Below are positions 9,579 through 19,279 of a DNA stretch of 64,000 nt, one piece after another (position 1 is the stretch's first letter; each line of letters starts with the position of its first letter). Made by a program: the position numbers and the translations under genes. This DNA is from Schizochytrium sp. CCTCC M209059 (lineage: Eukaryota > Sar > Bigyra > Thraustochytrida > Thraustochytriidae). The notes under the pieces are model-generated. The model did not search any database, was not told the DNA's origin, and saw only the letters and a program-made list of their open reading frames with translations. Where the stretch lies: NCBI GenBank assembly GCA_000818945.1, contig KN805377.1:742909-806908 (forward strand). Reading direction: 5' to 3'.

Positions 9579-12500
9579 ATGCAGAGCGGTAACCCGAGTC
9601 CGACAGCGCGCGAGAGGCGGCTCTTCGGGCGAGACAGGAGAGCAAAGTCGAAAGGGGGTCGTACTGCGTACCGCCGCGCCGACGTGCAGCGCGACGAGGA
9701 CTCACACAGGGACGGAGAAGGAGACGAGGCTGCCGGCGGTGGGAGAATGACCAAGGAGGCTGGCCTGCGCAAGATCCTGGTCGCGAACCGAGGCGAGGTC
9801 GCGCTGCGACTTGTACGCGCGGCGTCAGAACTGGGCATTGAGACGGTGGCACTGCGCACTGAGGATGACCGCGAAGGCATGCACACGCTGCTCGCCTCGG
9901 AAGTGGCCGAGATCCCGGGCAAAGGACCTGCAGCGTACCTGAACGTGGACGAGGTCGTCCGCGCTGCCAAAAAGACAGGATGTCAGGGTATTATTCCCGG
10001 CTATGGCCTCTTGGCCGAGTCACCGCTCCTGTCCCAAGCAGCGGCGGATGCCGGCCTCATTTTCATCGGCCCTTCCGCCGAAACGCTACATCTGTTCGGA
10101 GACAAAATGGCAAGTCGAGCTCTGGCCGAGAAGCAAAAGGTGCCCGTCGTGCCTGGCATCGCCTTGGACGATGGCATGCCCGCACTTGAACGCTTCTTTT
10201 CCGATCATGGGGGACGTCCTGTCATGGTCAAGGCCCGAGGCGGCGGTGGAGGCAAAGGAATGCGTCTCGTACGTGAACGTGGTCAACTTCAGGATGCCTT
10301 TGACAGGTGCAAGTCAGAGGCCGCTGCATTCTTTGGAAATGACGAGCTTTTCGCAGAGCTTTTCGTGGAACAGGCCAAGCATGTGGAAATCCAGATTCTG
10401 GCGGACTCTCAAGGCGGCGTCCGCGCCCTTGGCTCCAGGGACTGCAGCGTCCAGCGTCAACAGCAAAAGCTTATCGAGCTGAGCCCGTGCCCAAGCCTCA
10501 ATGCCAACGTGGCCGCACAACTCGAGTCGTGCGCCGTGACGCTAGCCAGCGCCGCCAAGCTGCGAGGTCTCGCAACCTTTGAGTTTTTGGTCGAAGGCAG
10601 CGGATCATTTTACTTTCTCGAGTGTAATCCACGGCTTCAGGTTGAGCACACGGTTACCGAAGAAGTGTATGGTGTCGACCTTGTGCAGACGCAGCTTTGC
10701 TTGGCAAATGGGGTCCCAGTATCCAAGGCTCTTTGCGGGCCACGCGCGGATGCGCCGAGCGCGGTGGGCGTCGCGATCGAGCTTCGCATCAACACAGAAG
10801 TTATGGACAACAACGGACAGGCACGGCCTTCCTTGGGCACCGTCTCGCATCTAATCTTTCCCCGTGGTAAGGGTGTTCGAGTTGATTCAGCGGCGCACGT
10901 GGGTTACCGTCCTCATCAGGCCTTCGATTCACTTTTCGCAAAGCTTATTGTGCACGGCAAAGACCTGGCCGAGGCGACGCGCCGGGCGTGTGGCGCACTC
11001 GACGGCTTCTCGGTGCAGGGCTTGTCGACAAATCGTGATTTCTTGCGTGCCGTACTTGAGCATCCGACTTTCGTGAAGGACAATGCAGGACTGGACACGC
11101 GGTTCATCGAGAGGCATGCTCTGGATCTTGTCGCCGCCGCGCAAAAGTCAGGCTCCGACGAGAAACTCGGATCGTTGGCAGCCAAGGCCTCCCAAGAGGA
11201 TGCCTCGCGGTCCGCTGCCAAGGCAGCGGCTGCTGATGCCGGTCCTGGGGCCGTTCTCTCCCCGATCAACGGAGAGGTGGTCCAGCTTCAAATCAAAGAA
11301 GGCGACTTGGTGGCAAAGGGGACGCCGCTTGCTCTCCTTAACGCCTTCAAAATGGAGCACCAGATCCTTGCTCATGTCCAGGGCGTGGTGAAGCGCGTGC
11401 TCGTGCAGGCCGGAGACGTCGTTTTTGAGGGTGATGTCTTGCTGGATATCGCGGAGCCTGAAGACGACGCTCAGCGCGAAGCCCTCAGCAGGGGGGAGCT
11501 CGACGGCAAAGGCGCCGGGATCGACCTTGATTCGTACACGCGCGCAGATCTCGAGGCGCTGTGGGAGCGAGAGCGCTACCTCGAGGATGACTTTCGCAAG
11601 GATAAAATTGCGCAACGTCGCCATAAAATCGGTCGACGCAGTGCCCGCGAGAACCTTGAAGACATTGTGGACGCTGGAACCTATGTTGAACTTGGTCGAC
11701 TCGCGATTGCGCATCAGGCTGACCGGCGGAGTGTGGACGATCTCATTCGCACGACGCAAGGAGACGGCTTTGTGTGTGGGATTGGCAGCGTGAACGGCGC
11801 TCTCTTTTCTGAGACGCGCGACTTTCGGACCGAGTGCTCCGTGTGCTCGTATGACTACCTTGTCCTTGCCGGGACCCAGGGTACGCGTGGGCACTTGAAG
11901 AAGGATCGCATCTTTGAGCTCACGGTGAAATGGAATCTCCCCATGATCATTCTCACGGAGGGCGGCGGTGGCCGGCCGAGCGACTTTGCGGACCCTGGAA
12001 GCAGCACTGCGGGGCTTAACATTCCGGCTTTTCGTCTCCTACCGAATTGCGCGAACATTAAGATTGGCGTGGCCTCCGGATACAACTTTGCGGGCAACAC
12101 TGCACTTCTAGGCATGTGTGATATCATCATTGCTACGAAGGACGCCAACATCGCCATGGGCGGTCCCGTCATGGTCGAGTACGCTGGGCAGAGCAAGAAG
12201 GTGGCGCCTACAGAACTGGGTCCTGCACCCGATCAGTTTGCGCATGGTGTGGTGCACTTGATGGCGGAGGATGAAGCCGAGGCTACACGCATGGCCAAGC
12301 AGTGTCTTTCGTACTTTCAAGGCCGCACAAACGGGTGGGAGTGCACAGACCAGCGCGTTCTGCGAACGCTTGTTCCAGAAAATCGCAAGCGCGTTTACGA
12401 TGTGCGCACTGTGGTTGAAGCCCTGGCAGACAAGGACAGTGTTCTCGAGTGGTGCGCCGGTTTTGGACCCGGTACAGTGACCGCCTTTATTCGCGTAGAA

Positions 12501-13103
12501 GGTTGGCCTGTCGGCGTACTTGCGAACCAGCCATCGCACCTCAGCGGCGCTCTCGACGGCGACTCATGTGCCAAAGCTGCAGACTTTCTCACATTGTGCG
12601 AGACGCACCGTCTCCCCGTGGTCAATCTCATTGACACGCCTGGCTTTATTGTAGGACAGGAATTTGAACGCACTGGACTCGTCAAGCATTGCGCCCGTCT
12701 CTTCAAGGTGACCTCTACGATGACGACGCCATACATGTCAATCGTACTGCGCAAATCATACGGCCTCGGCGCCATGGCAATGGCTGGCGGGGCATTGCAG
12801 CATCAAAATATGTTCACCGTGGCATGGCCCACGGGCGAATTTGGTGGCATGGGACTTGAAGGTGCCGTCTCTCTCACGTACAGTAAGCGCCTTTCTGAGA
12901 TTAAGGACCTGAAAGAGCGGCAAGCGAAGTTCGACGAGCTCGTCCAAAAGGCTCATGATCGTGGCAGTGCTCAGGTGCTCGCCAACGATTTTGCCATCGA
13001 CGATATTATTGACCCCAAGGATTCGCGCTACTGGATCCGCCGATGCGTCGAAATCGCTCAATACTCTTCGAAGAGAGCGGCGACCGGGTCCTCGCGTCTT
13101 TGA
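9579..13103 (+). CDS. Single-chain biotin-dependent acyl-CoA carboxylase (BC-BCCP-CT)
   Basis: One 1174-residue polypeptide carries all parts of a biotin carboxylase; positions count from ATG 9579. Biotin carboxylase spans about 60-515: ILVANRGEVALRL, the Gly-rich ATP loop GGGGGKGM, and LECNPRLQVEHTVTE. A biotinyl domain follows at about 560-630 with NAFKMEH, the attachment lysine being Lys591. The carboxyltransferase fills about 655-1170 and includes ECSVCSYDYLVLAGTQGT and the GLGAMAMAGG/GEFGGMGLEG region. Eukaryotic propionyl- and methylcrotonyl-CoA carboxylases use two chains. The fused order matches bacterial long-chain acyl-CoA carboxylases (LCC), so origin by transfer or separate fusion is possible; the substrate cannot be told. 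ATG 9747 is an alternative start that begins right at the BC domain. The extra N-terminus from 9579 is Arg-rich and could aid targeting. Confidence 0.93.
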   Translation: MQSGNPSPTARERRLFGRDRRAKSKGGRTAYRRADVQRDEDSHRDGEGDEAAGGGRMTKEAGLRKILVANRGEVALRLVRAASELGIETVALRTEDDREGMHTLLASEVAEIPGKGPAAYLNVDEVVRAAKKTGCQGIIPGYGLLAESPLLSQAAADAGLIFIGPSAETLHLFGDKMASRALAEKQKVPVVPGIALDDGMPALERFFSDHGGRPVMVKARGGGGGKGMRLVRERGQLQDAFDRCKSEAAAFFGNDELFAELFVEQAKHVEIQILADSQGGVRALGSRDCSVQRQQQKLIELSPCPSLNANVAAQLESCAVTLASAAKLRGLATFEFLVEGSGSFYFLECNPRLQVEHTVTEEVYGVDLVQTQLCLANGVPVSKALCGPRADAPSAVGVAIELRINTEVMDNNGQARPSLGTVSHLIFPRGKGVRVDSAAHVGYRPHQAFDSLFAKLIVHGKDLAEATRRACGALDGFSVQGLSTNRDFLRAVLEHPTFVKDNAGLDTRFIERHALDLVAAAQKSGSDEKLGSLAAKASQEDASRSAAKAAAADAGPGAVLSPINGEVVQLQIKEGDLVAKGTPLALLNAFKMEHQILAHVQGVVKRVLVQAGDVVFEGDVLLDIAEPEDDAQREALSRGELDGKGAGIDLDSYTRADLEALWERERYLEDDFRKDKIAQRRHKIGRRSARENLEDIVDAGTYVELGRLAIAHQADRRSVDDLIRTTQGDGFVCGIGSVNGALFSETRDFRTECSVCSYDYLVLAGTQGTRGHLKKDRIFELTVKWNLPMIILTEGGGGRPSDFADPGSSTAGLNIPAFRLLPNCANIKIGVASGYNFAGNTALLGMCDIIIATKDANIAMGGPVMVEYAGQSKKVAPTELGPAPDQFAHGVVHLMAEDEAEATRMAKQCLSYFQGRTNGWECTDQRVLRTLVPENRKRVYDVRTVVEALADKDSVLEWCAGFGPGTVTAFIRVEGWPVGVLANQPSHLSGALDGDSCAKAADFLTLCETHRLPVVNLIDTPGFIVGQEFERTGLVKHCARLFKVTSTMTTPYMSIVLRKSYGLGAMAMAGGALQHQNMFTVAWPTGEFGGMGLEGAVSLTYSKRLSEIKDLKERQAKFDELVQKAHDRGSAQVLANDFAIDDIIDPKDSRYWIRRCVEIAQYSSKRAATGSSRL

Positions 13104-13338
13104 GCTACTACAATCTAATCAACAAGCCACCTGCGATCTCGAAGAATCAAAGAAAAGAGCAAGAAGTTTTATTTTATAGTCCAAGCAAAGTAAAGTCGAG
13201 TCAAGATTTCAACTCAAAAAGATTTGATTTTCAATATAATCTTCTATGGTACGAAGTTGCCGGGCGTCGCACAGTGCGCAATGACCAATGTTCCGGCAAC
13301 TTTTGAGAATCAGAGAGAGACGGGAAAGGTGAGTGCAT

Positions 13339-14157
13339 TCAGATGTCGTCTGGAAAACGCCTCTCATAACCTGAGGAGCGCTGGGAGACCATCTCCATGC
13401 AAATGGGTGACTCCGTGGAGCATTGGCATCTTTTCTGGGTCGTCAGTCGCATGATGCTCCTGAGAGCGCGTGTTCCGCCGTTGACCGGCGCACATTGCGC
13501 CGTGGTGGTGACGTCCACACGCTGGCAACCCATTTTCAGTCCACGCAATTTCGGGTCAATCGCTCCCCGGCAGTTGGTGCACTCAATAAAGCCTTCAATG
13601 CCCCGAGATTCGCACGTGTCATTGGTCACAGAGCCTCCTGCACCCTGAATATGGCAAGGGTTACGCTGGCATCCGTACTCGAGACCATACTTTTTGGCTT
13701 CCGCTTTGGTATACCAGTTGCAAAGGCCGTTCGTCTCTTGCAAGGTGCATCTAGCATTGTTGAGATGATTGCAAGGGTTGCCAACGCAGCGCGTCGATCC
13801 ACCGCCAAGATAAACACAGGGAGTTGATTGCAGTTCGCTGGCCGTGATGATTTGATCTTCGAGGTATGATCCTCGTGCTGCCGTGCCCATGCCAGCACAA
13901 GCTGCCTTATCTCCATCAAAATTGGCACAGGTTACATCCCACGCATCGACGGTCGCTTGCTGATCGACTCGGCCCTCTCGCGATTGCCACCAGCTGTCCT
14001 TGATCGCATAGCACGAAGGGTGGTTGAGGGTGACATTCGAAGAAGTGCTGCTGCCCCGGCTGCGGCGACGGCGACGGCGGCGACGCTTTCGTCCAGCCTC
14101 AGCGTAGGCCACAGCAACGACGAGAACGAGGACAGCGAGAAGTTTGAGCCAGCGCAT
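13339..14157 (-). CDS. Secreted Cys-rich protein with poly-Arg tract
   Basis: A 272-residue predicted secreted protein. The longer frame begins at a TTG, so the first ATG (14155-14157) is used. It opens with a classic signal peptide, MRWLKLLAVLVLVVAVAYAEA. A run of about ten basic residues, mostly Arg, follows directly. The body carries about 20 cysteines in two related blocks of the type C-x2-NPC (CVGNPCNHL near 140; GCQRNPCHI near 170), plus NVT and NDT sequons for N-glycosylation. No catalytic domain is visible. It converges with the carboxylase gene. The family is not recognised; an extracellular or wall/scale role is a guess. Confidence 0.8.
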   Translation of the reverse strand: MRWLKLLAVLVLVVAVAYAEAGRKRRRRRRRRSRGSSTSSNVTLNHPSCYAIKDSWWQSREGRVDQQATVDAWDVTCANFDGDKAACAGMGTAARGSYLEDQIITASELQSTPCVYLGGGSTRCVGNPCNHLNNARCTLQETNGLCNWYTKAEAKKYGLEYGCQRNPCHIQGAGGSVTNDTCESRGIEGFIECTNCRGAIDPKLRGLKMGCQRVDVTTTAQCAPVNGGTRALRSIMRLTTQKRCQCSTESPICMEMVSQRSSGYERRFPDDI

Positions 14158-16315
14158 TCTGCCCTTTGACTTGGGTGACCCGAACAAGGAGAGCTCTTGT
14201 TACTAGCCTCTTGCTTTTTTTTGGTCCCGACTATCTACTCGAGGGTGATTGCGATTTGCTTTCGTCCCGGCCCAAAACTCGAAGTTGGCCTTGGCTCCTC
14301 CATCCTTTCATCCTTCCATCCATCCTCCACTCTGGTCTTGTCTTTTCCTGGTCAGGCATGCTCCGCGCGGCATTTGCATTCCCCGCGCCGTGTCTGACTC
14401 GACATCTCATTACATCTACGCGAGAAGCCGCCTCCAGATGGGAGTGGTGCGGCGCGGCGCGGCCTTCAATGTGGACAAAGCTCTAGAAAGAAAAGACAGG
14501 AAAAAAGAGTAAACCAGGGCCTGTGACCCCCTCGTATTAGCAAGACATCCGCGCCGAAGCGGATGGTCACGGCTGTGCGCGACTCGATCCCCTCCACATG
14601 TCCGTCGAGGCTTTCGTCTCAGCTCGTTGTGTGTACTCGGTAAAAATTAAATAAAAAATGCCCCGTTGACTTCCGCAAAGGTCAGGGGGCACTCTAGGGA
14701 GCCCTGTAGTTTGGTATAGCGTAGACTTGATGGCGCGGTCTCTTTGTTGTTCCGTAAGGCCCTCAGTGGCCCGCGGCCCGCGCCCTATCGCGCTGCCGCT
14801 GGCACGCGTAATGAAGAAGAAACTCTTTTCTTTTGTTTTGGTCGAGCTTACATTTACGGCGTACGCTTAGCTTTATGAATTCATTTCCAACTCAGTCAGC
14901 CCTCCGCACGGCCCATGCGTCCATCCTAAAAGACCGGGCGCGAGGCAAGTAGGCCTAGGCCTAGTTAGCATCAGCATACAAAGCCAAAGGTCGGCCGCTT
15001 GCCACAGACAGGCTTCGCTCGCTCAAGAACAGATGCAGAAACTCCTTTTTTCATAACGCCGAAAGACGTTTTATCAACGACAAAGCCGTTACGAGTCGGA
15101 TGCGCTGCGCTGGTGCCGCCGCCGCCGCGGCCGCCGTCGCCGCGGCCTCTGGCACCGATGTCGACGCCCCGGACCGTAATGACGGCCATGTCTCGCTGCC
15201 GCGTGCGTGACTCGTACGACTCGGAAGTTTGGCCCCGGAGACGGCGCAAGGGACTAACGCAGTGGGGCCTAGGCCCGGATCCAAGTTAGGTTTGGCACAG
15301 GCTCCTCAAAAGAGCCTCTACCGCCGACCAATTTTCAACCCTTCCAGCGGCGCGGGGTCCACTTCGGTCTCCCGGTCAACCGCTGACATTGTACCTATTA
15401 CAAGCGGCGCGGGGTCCAGCTCCAAGAACTGCGGTTGCGACTGGAATGCATCGATTGACAACGATTAACTTCGCTTGCCCAAGGAAAGAGAGAGAGAGAT
15501 CAAAGCGAGGGAGAGCACTGTAGAAGAGGAAGCTCTAGCAAGAAGAAGGGGAGTAGCGAGGAGCGAGAGGAGAGCTATACAATCCTCGCCATGGGCCCTA
15601 GCCGAACTGACCATGGCCGGCGCGGAGTCTGGGCGTCTGAATGGATTGCCGCGCCAGAGAGCGCGCTACTATTCCGCGTCAAAAATAGGAAGTGACGTGG
15701 GACTAGAAACGTTTTTCTTTCACGTCCGCGCCTCGAGACAGGCTTTTTTATTAGTCTTAGTATAATTGTTTTTATTCTGCGTCTCCGCGCTACCCGATTA
15801 GGCCTTCCATGCCTAGGGCCCCTAGTGCTGATGTCGATGCCCCTGGTCGGCCATTGCGAACGCCATGGCTCACGGAGGTTCTCCTTTAGCAGGATACAAG
15901 GAAACATCCCTTTGAGGAAACGCGAGCAAAGCGGCCAGCGGGCGTGATGCATGAGCCCAGCTGCTTGGCCAAGGATAAGTAGGCATCGTACGTGGATGCA
16001 AGCAACGAAAGAGAAATTTTGAAAAAAAAAAATGGCCAGTTTTGCCTTTCGCAAGGCGGACAGCTGCGTTTGAACCCGAAAGAATGATGGGGATCCGTTT
16101 TGTCGTTTTGACCAAGTGGGGTTCGGGGACATTTGAGGTCTGGCTCTTGATTGACTGATGCAACGAGCCGAAAATCCCTCGCAAAGCATGTGCAATGCTA
16201 GGGAGCTTAGCGCATGCACCGAGGATGCCCAGTACAGGGTGGAAATGAGCATCATTAGACCCCGAACCTGAAAGCAAAAAATCCAAAAAGACAAGCACTC
16301 CACTCCTTGTCGAGA
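14158..16315. other. Intergenic region, 2.2 kb
   Basis: Lies between divergent secreted-protein genes. It contains the palindromic TAGGCCTAGGCCTAG element at 14950-14964 and related copies near 15267 and 15797-15825. A 16-bp direct repeat (AGCGGCGCGGGGTCCA) occurs at 15346 and 15403, with a short GA-rich run near 15485. A minus-strand frame at about 14971-15189 could code a 72-residue peptide starting MAVITVRGVD, but nothing supports it beyond its being open. No RNA gene was recognised. Confidence 0.5.
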
Positions 16316-18529
16316 ATGCGTGCCACGAGTCTTTTGCTCGTTGCCATTGTGGCATTTGCGTCGCTTACCGACGGTGCGCACGCAGAGTCCCCGGTGGTCA
16401 CGGTGACTTCCACTCGCGCCTTGAAGAATCTCGCCGTAGACCCTTCCGGCAATGGAAAGAACAAGACAAAGGAGGAAGACGACGTCAAAGATGATGAGGA
16501 CGACGACGAGGACGAGGATGACGGTAATGACAAGAAAAAGGAAGAAGAAGACGACAAGAAACAGGGCATCGGAAAGGGGGATCCCAAAAAGGTAAAAGAC
16601 GGGGATGACGATGACGATGACGATGACGATGAGGGCGAAGAAGAAGACGAGGACATTGAAGACGCCCTCGAGCGGCTCACGTGCCAGAAGCTACGCAAAA
16701 AGCACATTGATGAGCTTGTGGAAGCCATTGAGAACTTTGAAGATAATTGCCTAAGCGTCTCAGACGGTGAATTGACCGTAGGATTTGCCGTCGACGACGA
16801 CTCTACGATGTGGGAAATTCTCGCGAACCCCGCACAGTTTCTTTCGGAAGACATGGCTTGCCAGCCCAAGTGCCTCAAAGCCATTCAAGGCGACAATGAC
16901 GATAAAGACGAATCGCTTCTCTCGCAAATGCAATCCATCATGCAGGTATGCGGCGGCCCGGCGAGCAAGAGCCCCGAAGAGTTTCTCGCCCAGACCGTAT
17001 ACATGAACATGACATGGGAAGACATCCAGGGAAACTACGAAGACCTCGAGGACGACATCAAGGATTGCGCGCCCGCCGATCTTGACGAGGCAACGCGCGA
17101 GACGTGCACGGAGCTTGCCGAGGAGCTTTCCACATACCTCGAGAGCGAACGCGGCATTGAGTGCACTGACTACCGCGACAATCTTTCTGCTCAAGGTACT
17201 GCGAGAAGATTCTGCACGAAGGTGACGACGAAAACGAGCTGCGAAGATGACCTGAAAGGTTTCGTCAAAGACTTTGTCAAGGCAGGATGTGGAAACATGG
17301 ACCTCGTTGCCGATCTGCGTGGCCTTCTCGCAGGCGCATGCGAGAAGATCGGAACCCAATACTGCTACCCCGTCTTCAACTCATACACGGAAACGAACCT
17401 CTTTGAGACGATCGAGGAGAAGATTGAGGCCGGAGACGCAGACGGCGCCAACGCACTCGTTGCCGAGGTGTGCGACTCGAAGTGCTTTCGCAAGGTTGCC
17501 AAGGCCCAGGACGTCTGGGACGATGACTCGTGGGGATTCGATCTGCTCTGCAAGACCAGCGATACCTCTTGCTACACGCGTTTCATCGAGGCTCTCAAGA
17601 CTGAAGACGATGAGGAGCGATCGCAGCTTCTCTGCTCGGACAGATGCTTTGCCAAGCTTGCACGGACTGTCATCGCGAAAGAGGACACCCCGGATGATGT
17701 GGCCAAGATGCTCAAGGCGACCATGAAGTACCTTTGCATCAAGCCGAGCTCGGAGGACGAGACCGAAGAAGACGAGGAGGGTCAAGGCGCGGAGCAAAAG
17801 TGCCTCAGCAAGGTGACCGAGGCCGAGGAGGAGATCACGACCGCTTGCAGCGCAGCCATCGAAGAGGGCGTCTGCACAGAGGCTTGCAAGGACGTCATGC
17901 CGGGCTGGATCAAGAACAACCGCCACACTTGCTGCATTAGCGCTGCACTCGAGTATCGCGAGGCGGTGTGGGCCGAGGACGAAGCACTCGAAAACTACTA
18001 CTTTTGGACAAATCTCACGAGTCTGTGCGATTTCGACGTCGACACCACGTGCCCGCTCGCCAACTCCAAGTACAAGCGCCGGCGCGGTCTTCGACTTTGC
18101 GGGGTGGCCGCCGGTCTCCTGAACACTACGGATGTGCTCAAGGCTCTTACCGAGGACATCCTCGCTGCGTACGGTATTTCGGAGGAGAACTTGGCCAACC
18201 TTGTTGTCAGCGCGGTCGCAGAAGGCTGCAGCGCTGGGGCAGATGGCGAGTCGGGCAGCCGCCGCGTTCTTCAAGACGGCAACCAAGACGCCGCCGAGGT
18301 GACCTTTGATATTCTCGGTCAGGATGACGAGGACGTCGACGGGATTGTCGGATCGGTCGGCGAGTTCACGCTCGAAAACACGAACCGCGCTCTTCCCGAG
18401 GAGATGTCGGGCGTGAAGGCGGAGGAGTTTGACGCTTCGGGATCTTCTTCGACGCCTTCTTCGGCGCCGGCTCTGAGCACCCTGAACATGCTCGCCGTCG
18501 GCGCGGTTGCTCTTCTCCATGCCATCTAA
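16316..18529 (+). CDS. Acidic Cys-module cell-surface protein with GPI-like tail
   Basis: A 737-residue protein read from ATG 16316; the open frame starts three codons earlier at a TTG. Residues 1-24 are a signal peptide (MRATSLLLVAIVAFASLTDG). Residues about 45-115 are a very acidic Lys/Asp/Glu linker. The rest is helical with some 30 cysteines in recurring modules: CQPKCLKAI near 180, CDSKCFRKV near 385, and CSDRCFAKL near 440, each a C-x2-3-C followed by hydrophobic and Lys residues. The C-terminus is Ser/Pro-rich followed by a short hydrophobic end (LNMLAVGAVALLHAI) with no basic tail, typical of GPI-anchored proteins. NMT and NLT sequons are present. Family not recognised; cell-surface location is inferred. 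Confidence 0.82.
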   Translation: MRATSLLLVAIVAFASLTDGAHAESPVVTVTSTRALKNLAVDPSGNGKNKTKEEDDVKDDEDDDEDEDDGNDKKKEEEDDKKQGIGKGDPKKVKDGDDDDDDDDDEGEEEDEDIEDALERLTCQKLRKKHIDELVEAIENFEDNCLSVSDGELTVGFAVDDDSTMWEILANPAQFLSEDMACQPKCLKAIQGDNDDKDESLLSQMQSIMQVCGGPASKSPEEFLAQTVYMNMTWEDIQGNYEDLEDDIKDCAPADLDEATRETCTELAEELSTYLESERGIECTDYRDNLSAQGTARRFCTKVTTKTSCEDDLKGFVKDFVKAGCGNMDLVADLRGLLAGACEKIGTQYCYPVFNSYTETNLFETIEEKIEAGDADGANALVAEVCDSKCFRKVAKAQDVWDDDSWGFDLLCKTSDTSCYTRFIEALKTEDDEERSQLLCSDRCFAKLARTVIAKEDTPDDVAKMLKATMKYLCIKPSSEDETEEDEEGQGAEQKCLSKVTEAEEEITTACSAAIEEGVCTEACKDVMPGWIKNNRHTCCISAALEYREAVWAEDEALENYYFWTNLTSLCDFDVDTTCPLANSKYKRRRGLRLCGVAAGLLNTTDVLKALTEDILAAYGISEENLANLVVSAVAEGCSAGADGESGSRRVLQDGNQDAAEVTFDILGQDDEDVDGIVGSVGEFTLENTNRALPEEMSGVKAEEFDASGSSSTPSSAPALSTLNMLAVGAVALLHAI

Positions 18530-18670
18530 GCTTCGAGGTGCTCAACATAAGAGAGGAGCTCAAGACCGCAGACGATTTGAATGCCTTATACGATCGAAAC
18601 ATGCCATGAAAATACATACACTGTGAGACACGCCGTCGGCGGAAACTAAAGCAATCAATAATATTGAAGC

Positions 18671-19040
18671 TCATTGATGGCCTCCTCCTCCTCGGATACG
18701 TTGTTCCGTGGACAGACCAGATCGTAACGTCTTGCGTCCTGTGCGGGGCGCCGCGGACGCAGAGGCAGACGCTGACGCGGCTTGATCCTGCTGGTTGGCT
18801 TGGTCGCCGCTCCCGGTCTCTCGTTCGAGTCTGGCAAGGGCAGCGGCTTCTTCTTCCCTGATTTCCATGCGGACGGTTTCGAACTCGGCAATGTCTTCCT
18901 GCGCTCGCGTCGAGGCGTTTTCCCTTCGCGTCAGCTCGCCGCGCGTCCGGCGCGTCGCCGTTCCCTTCCCCCAAGCTCGCGGCCCTCTGCTGCCTGCTTA
19001 CCTGCTTGAGCTCAATGCGCGTCGGTTTGCGTCGCAGCAT
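18671..19040 (-). CDS. CDC26: CDC26/APC12, anaphase-promoting complex subunit (two exons)
   Basis: A small two-exon gene. Exon 1 (19002-19040) encodes MLRRKPTRIELKQ; a 103-nt intron (GTAAGC...GCAG, 18899-19001) follows; exon 2 (18671-18898) encodes EDIAEFETVRMEIREEE and a low-complexity tail. The junction is phase 0 and gives an 88-residue protein. The spliced N-terminus matches the diagnostic CDC26 start (MLRRKPTRxELKxxDIxEFE), the segment that inserts into the TPR superhelix of APC6/CDC16 and stabilises it in the anaphase-promoting complex. Human CDC26 is of similar length (85). The C-terminal part is Ala/Ser-rich and ends in GGGGHQ. It lies tail to tail with the acidic surface-protein gene. 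Confidence 0.93.
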
Positions 19041-19242
19041 CTTTCTTCTCCTCCCCTTGGCCTTTCCGCGACTCTGCGTGCGGCGCGACTCCGGCGGTCT
19101 CCCTCGCTCGCGCTGCCCTCCCGCGCCAGGTCGCGCTGGCCCTCTGCGCAGACACGCGGGCGGGCTCTGCTACGGGCTTTGTTGGCCGACGGTTTGCTCC
19201 TTCATTCTCTCTCTCGATCGCTCTCTCCTCCAAAGTCTCTTG

Positions 19243-19277
<35 letters not shown>
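19243..19277. repeat. (GAT)n microsatellite
   Basis: About eleven perfect trinucleotide units in the CDC26 upstream region. Confidence 0.97.

Positions 19278-19279
<2 letters not shown>

Noticed and set aside
15575..16381. 268-codon minus-strand frame
   Set aside because: No domain; overlaps the start and signal peptide of the acidic surface protein on the other strand.
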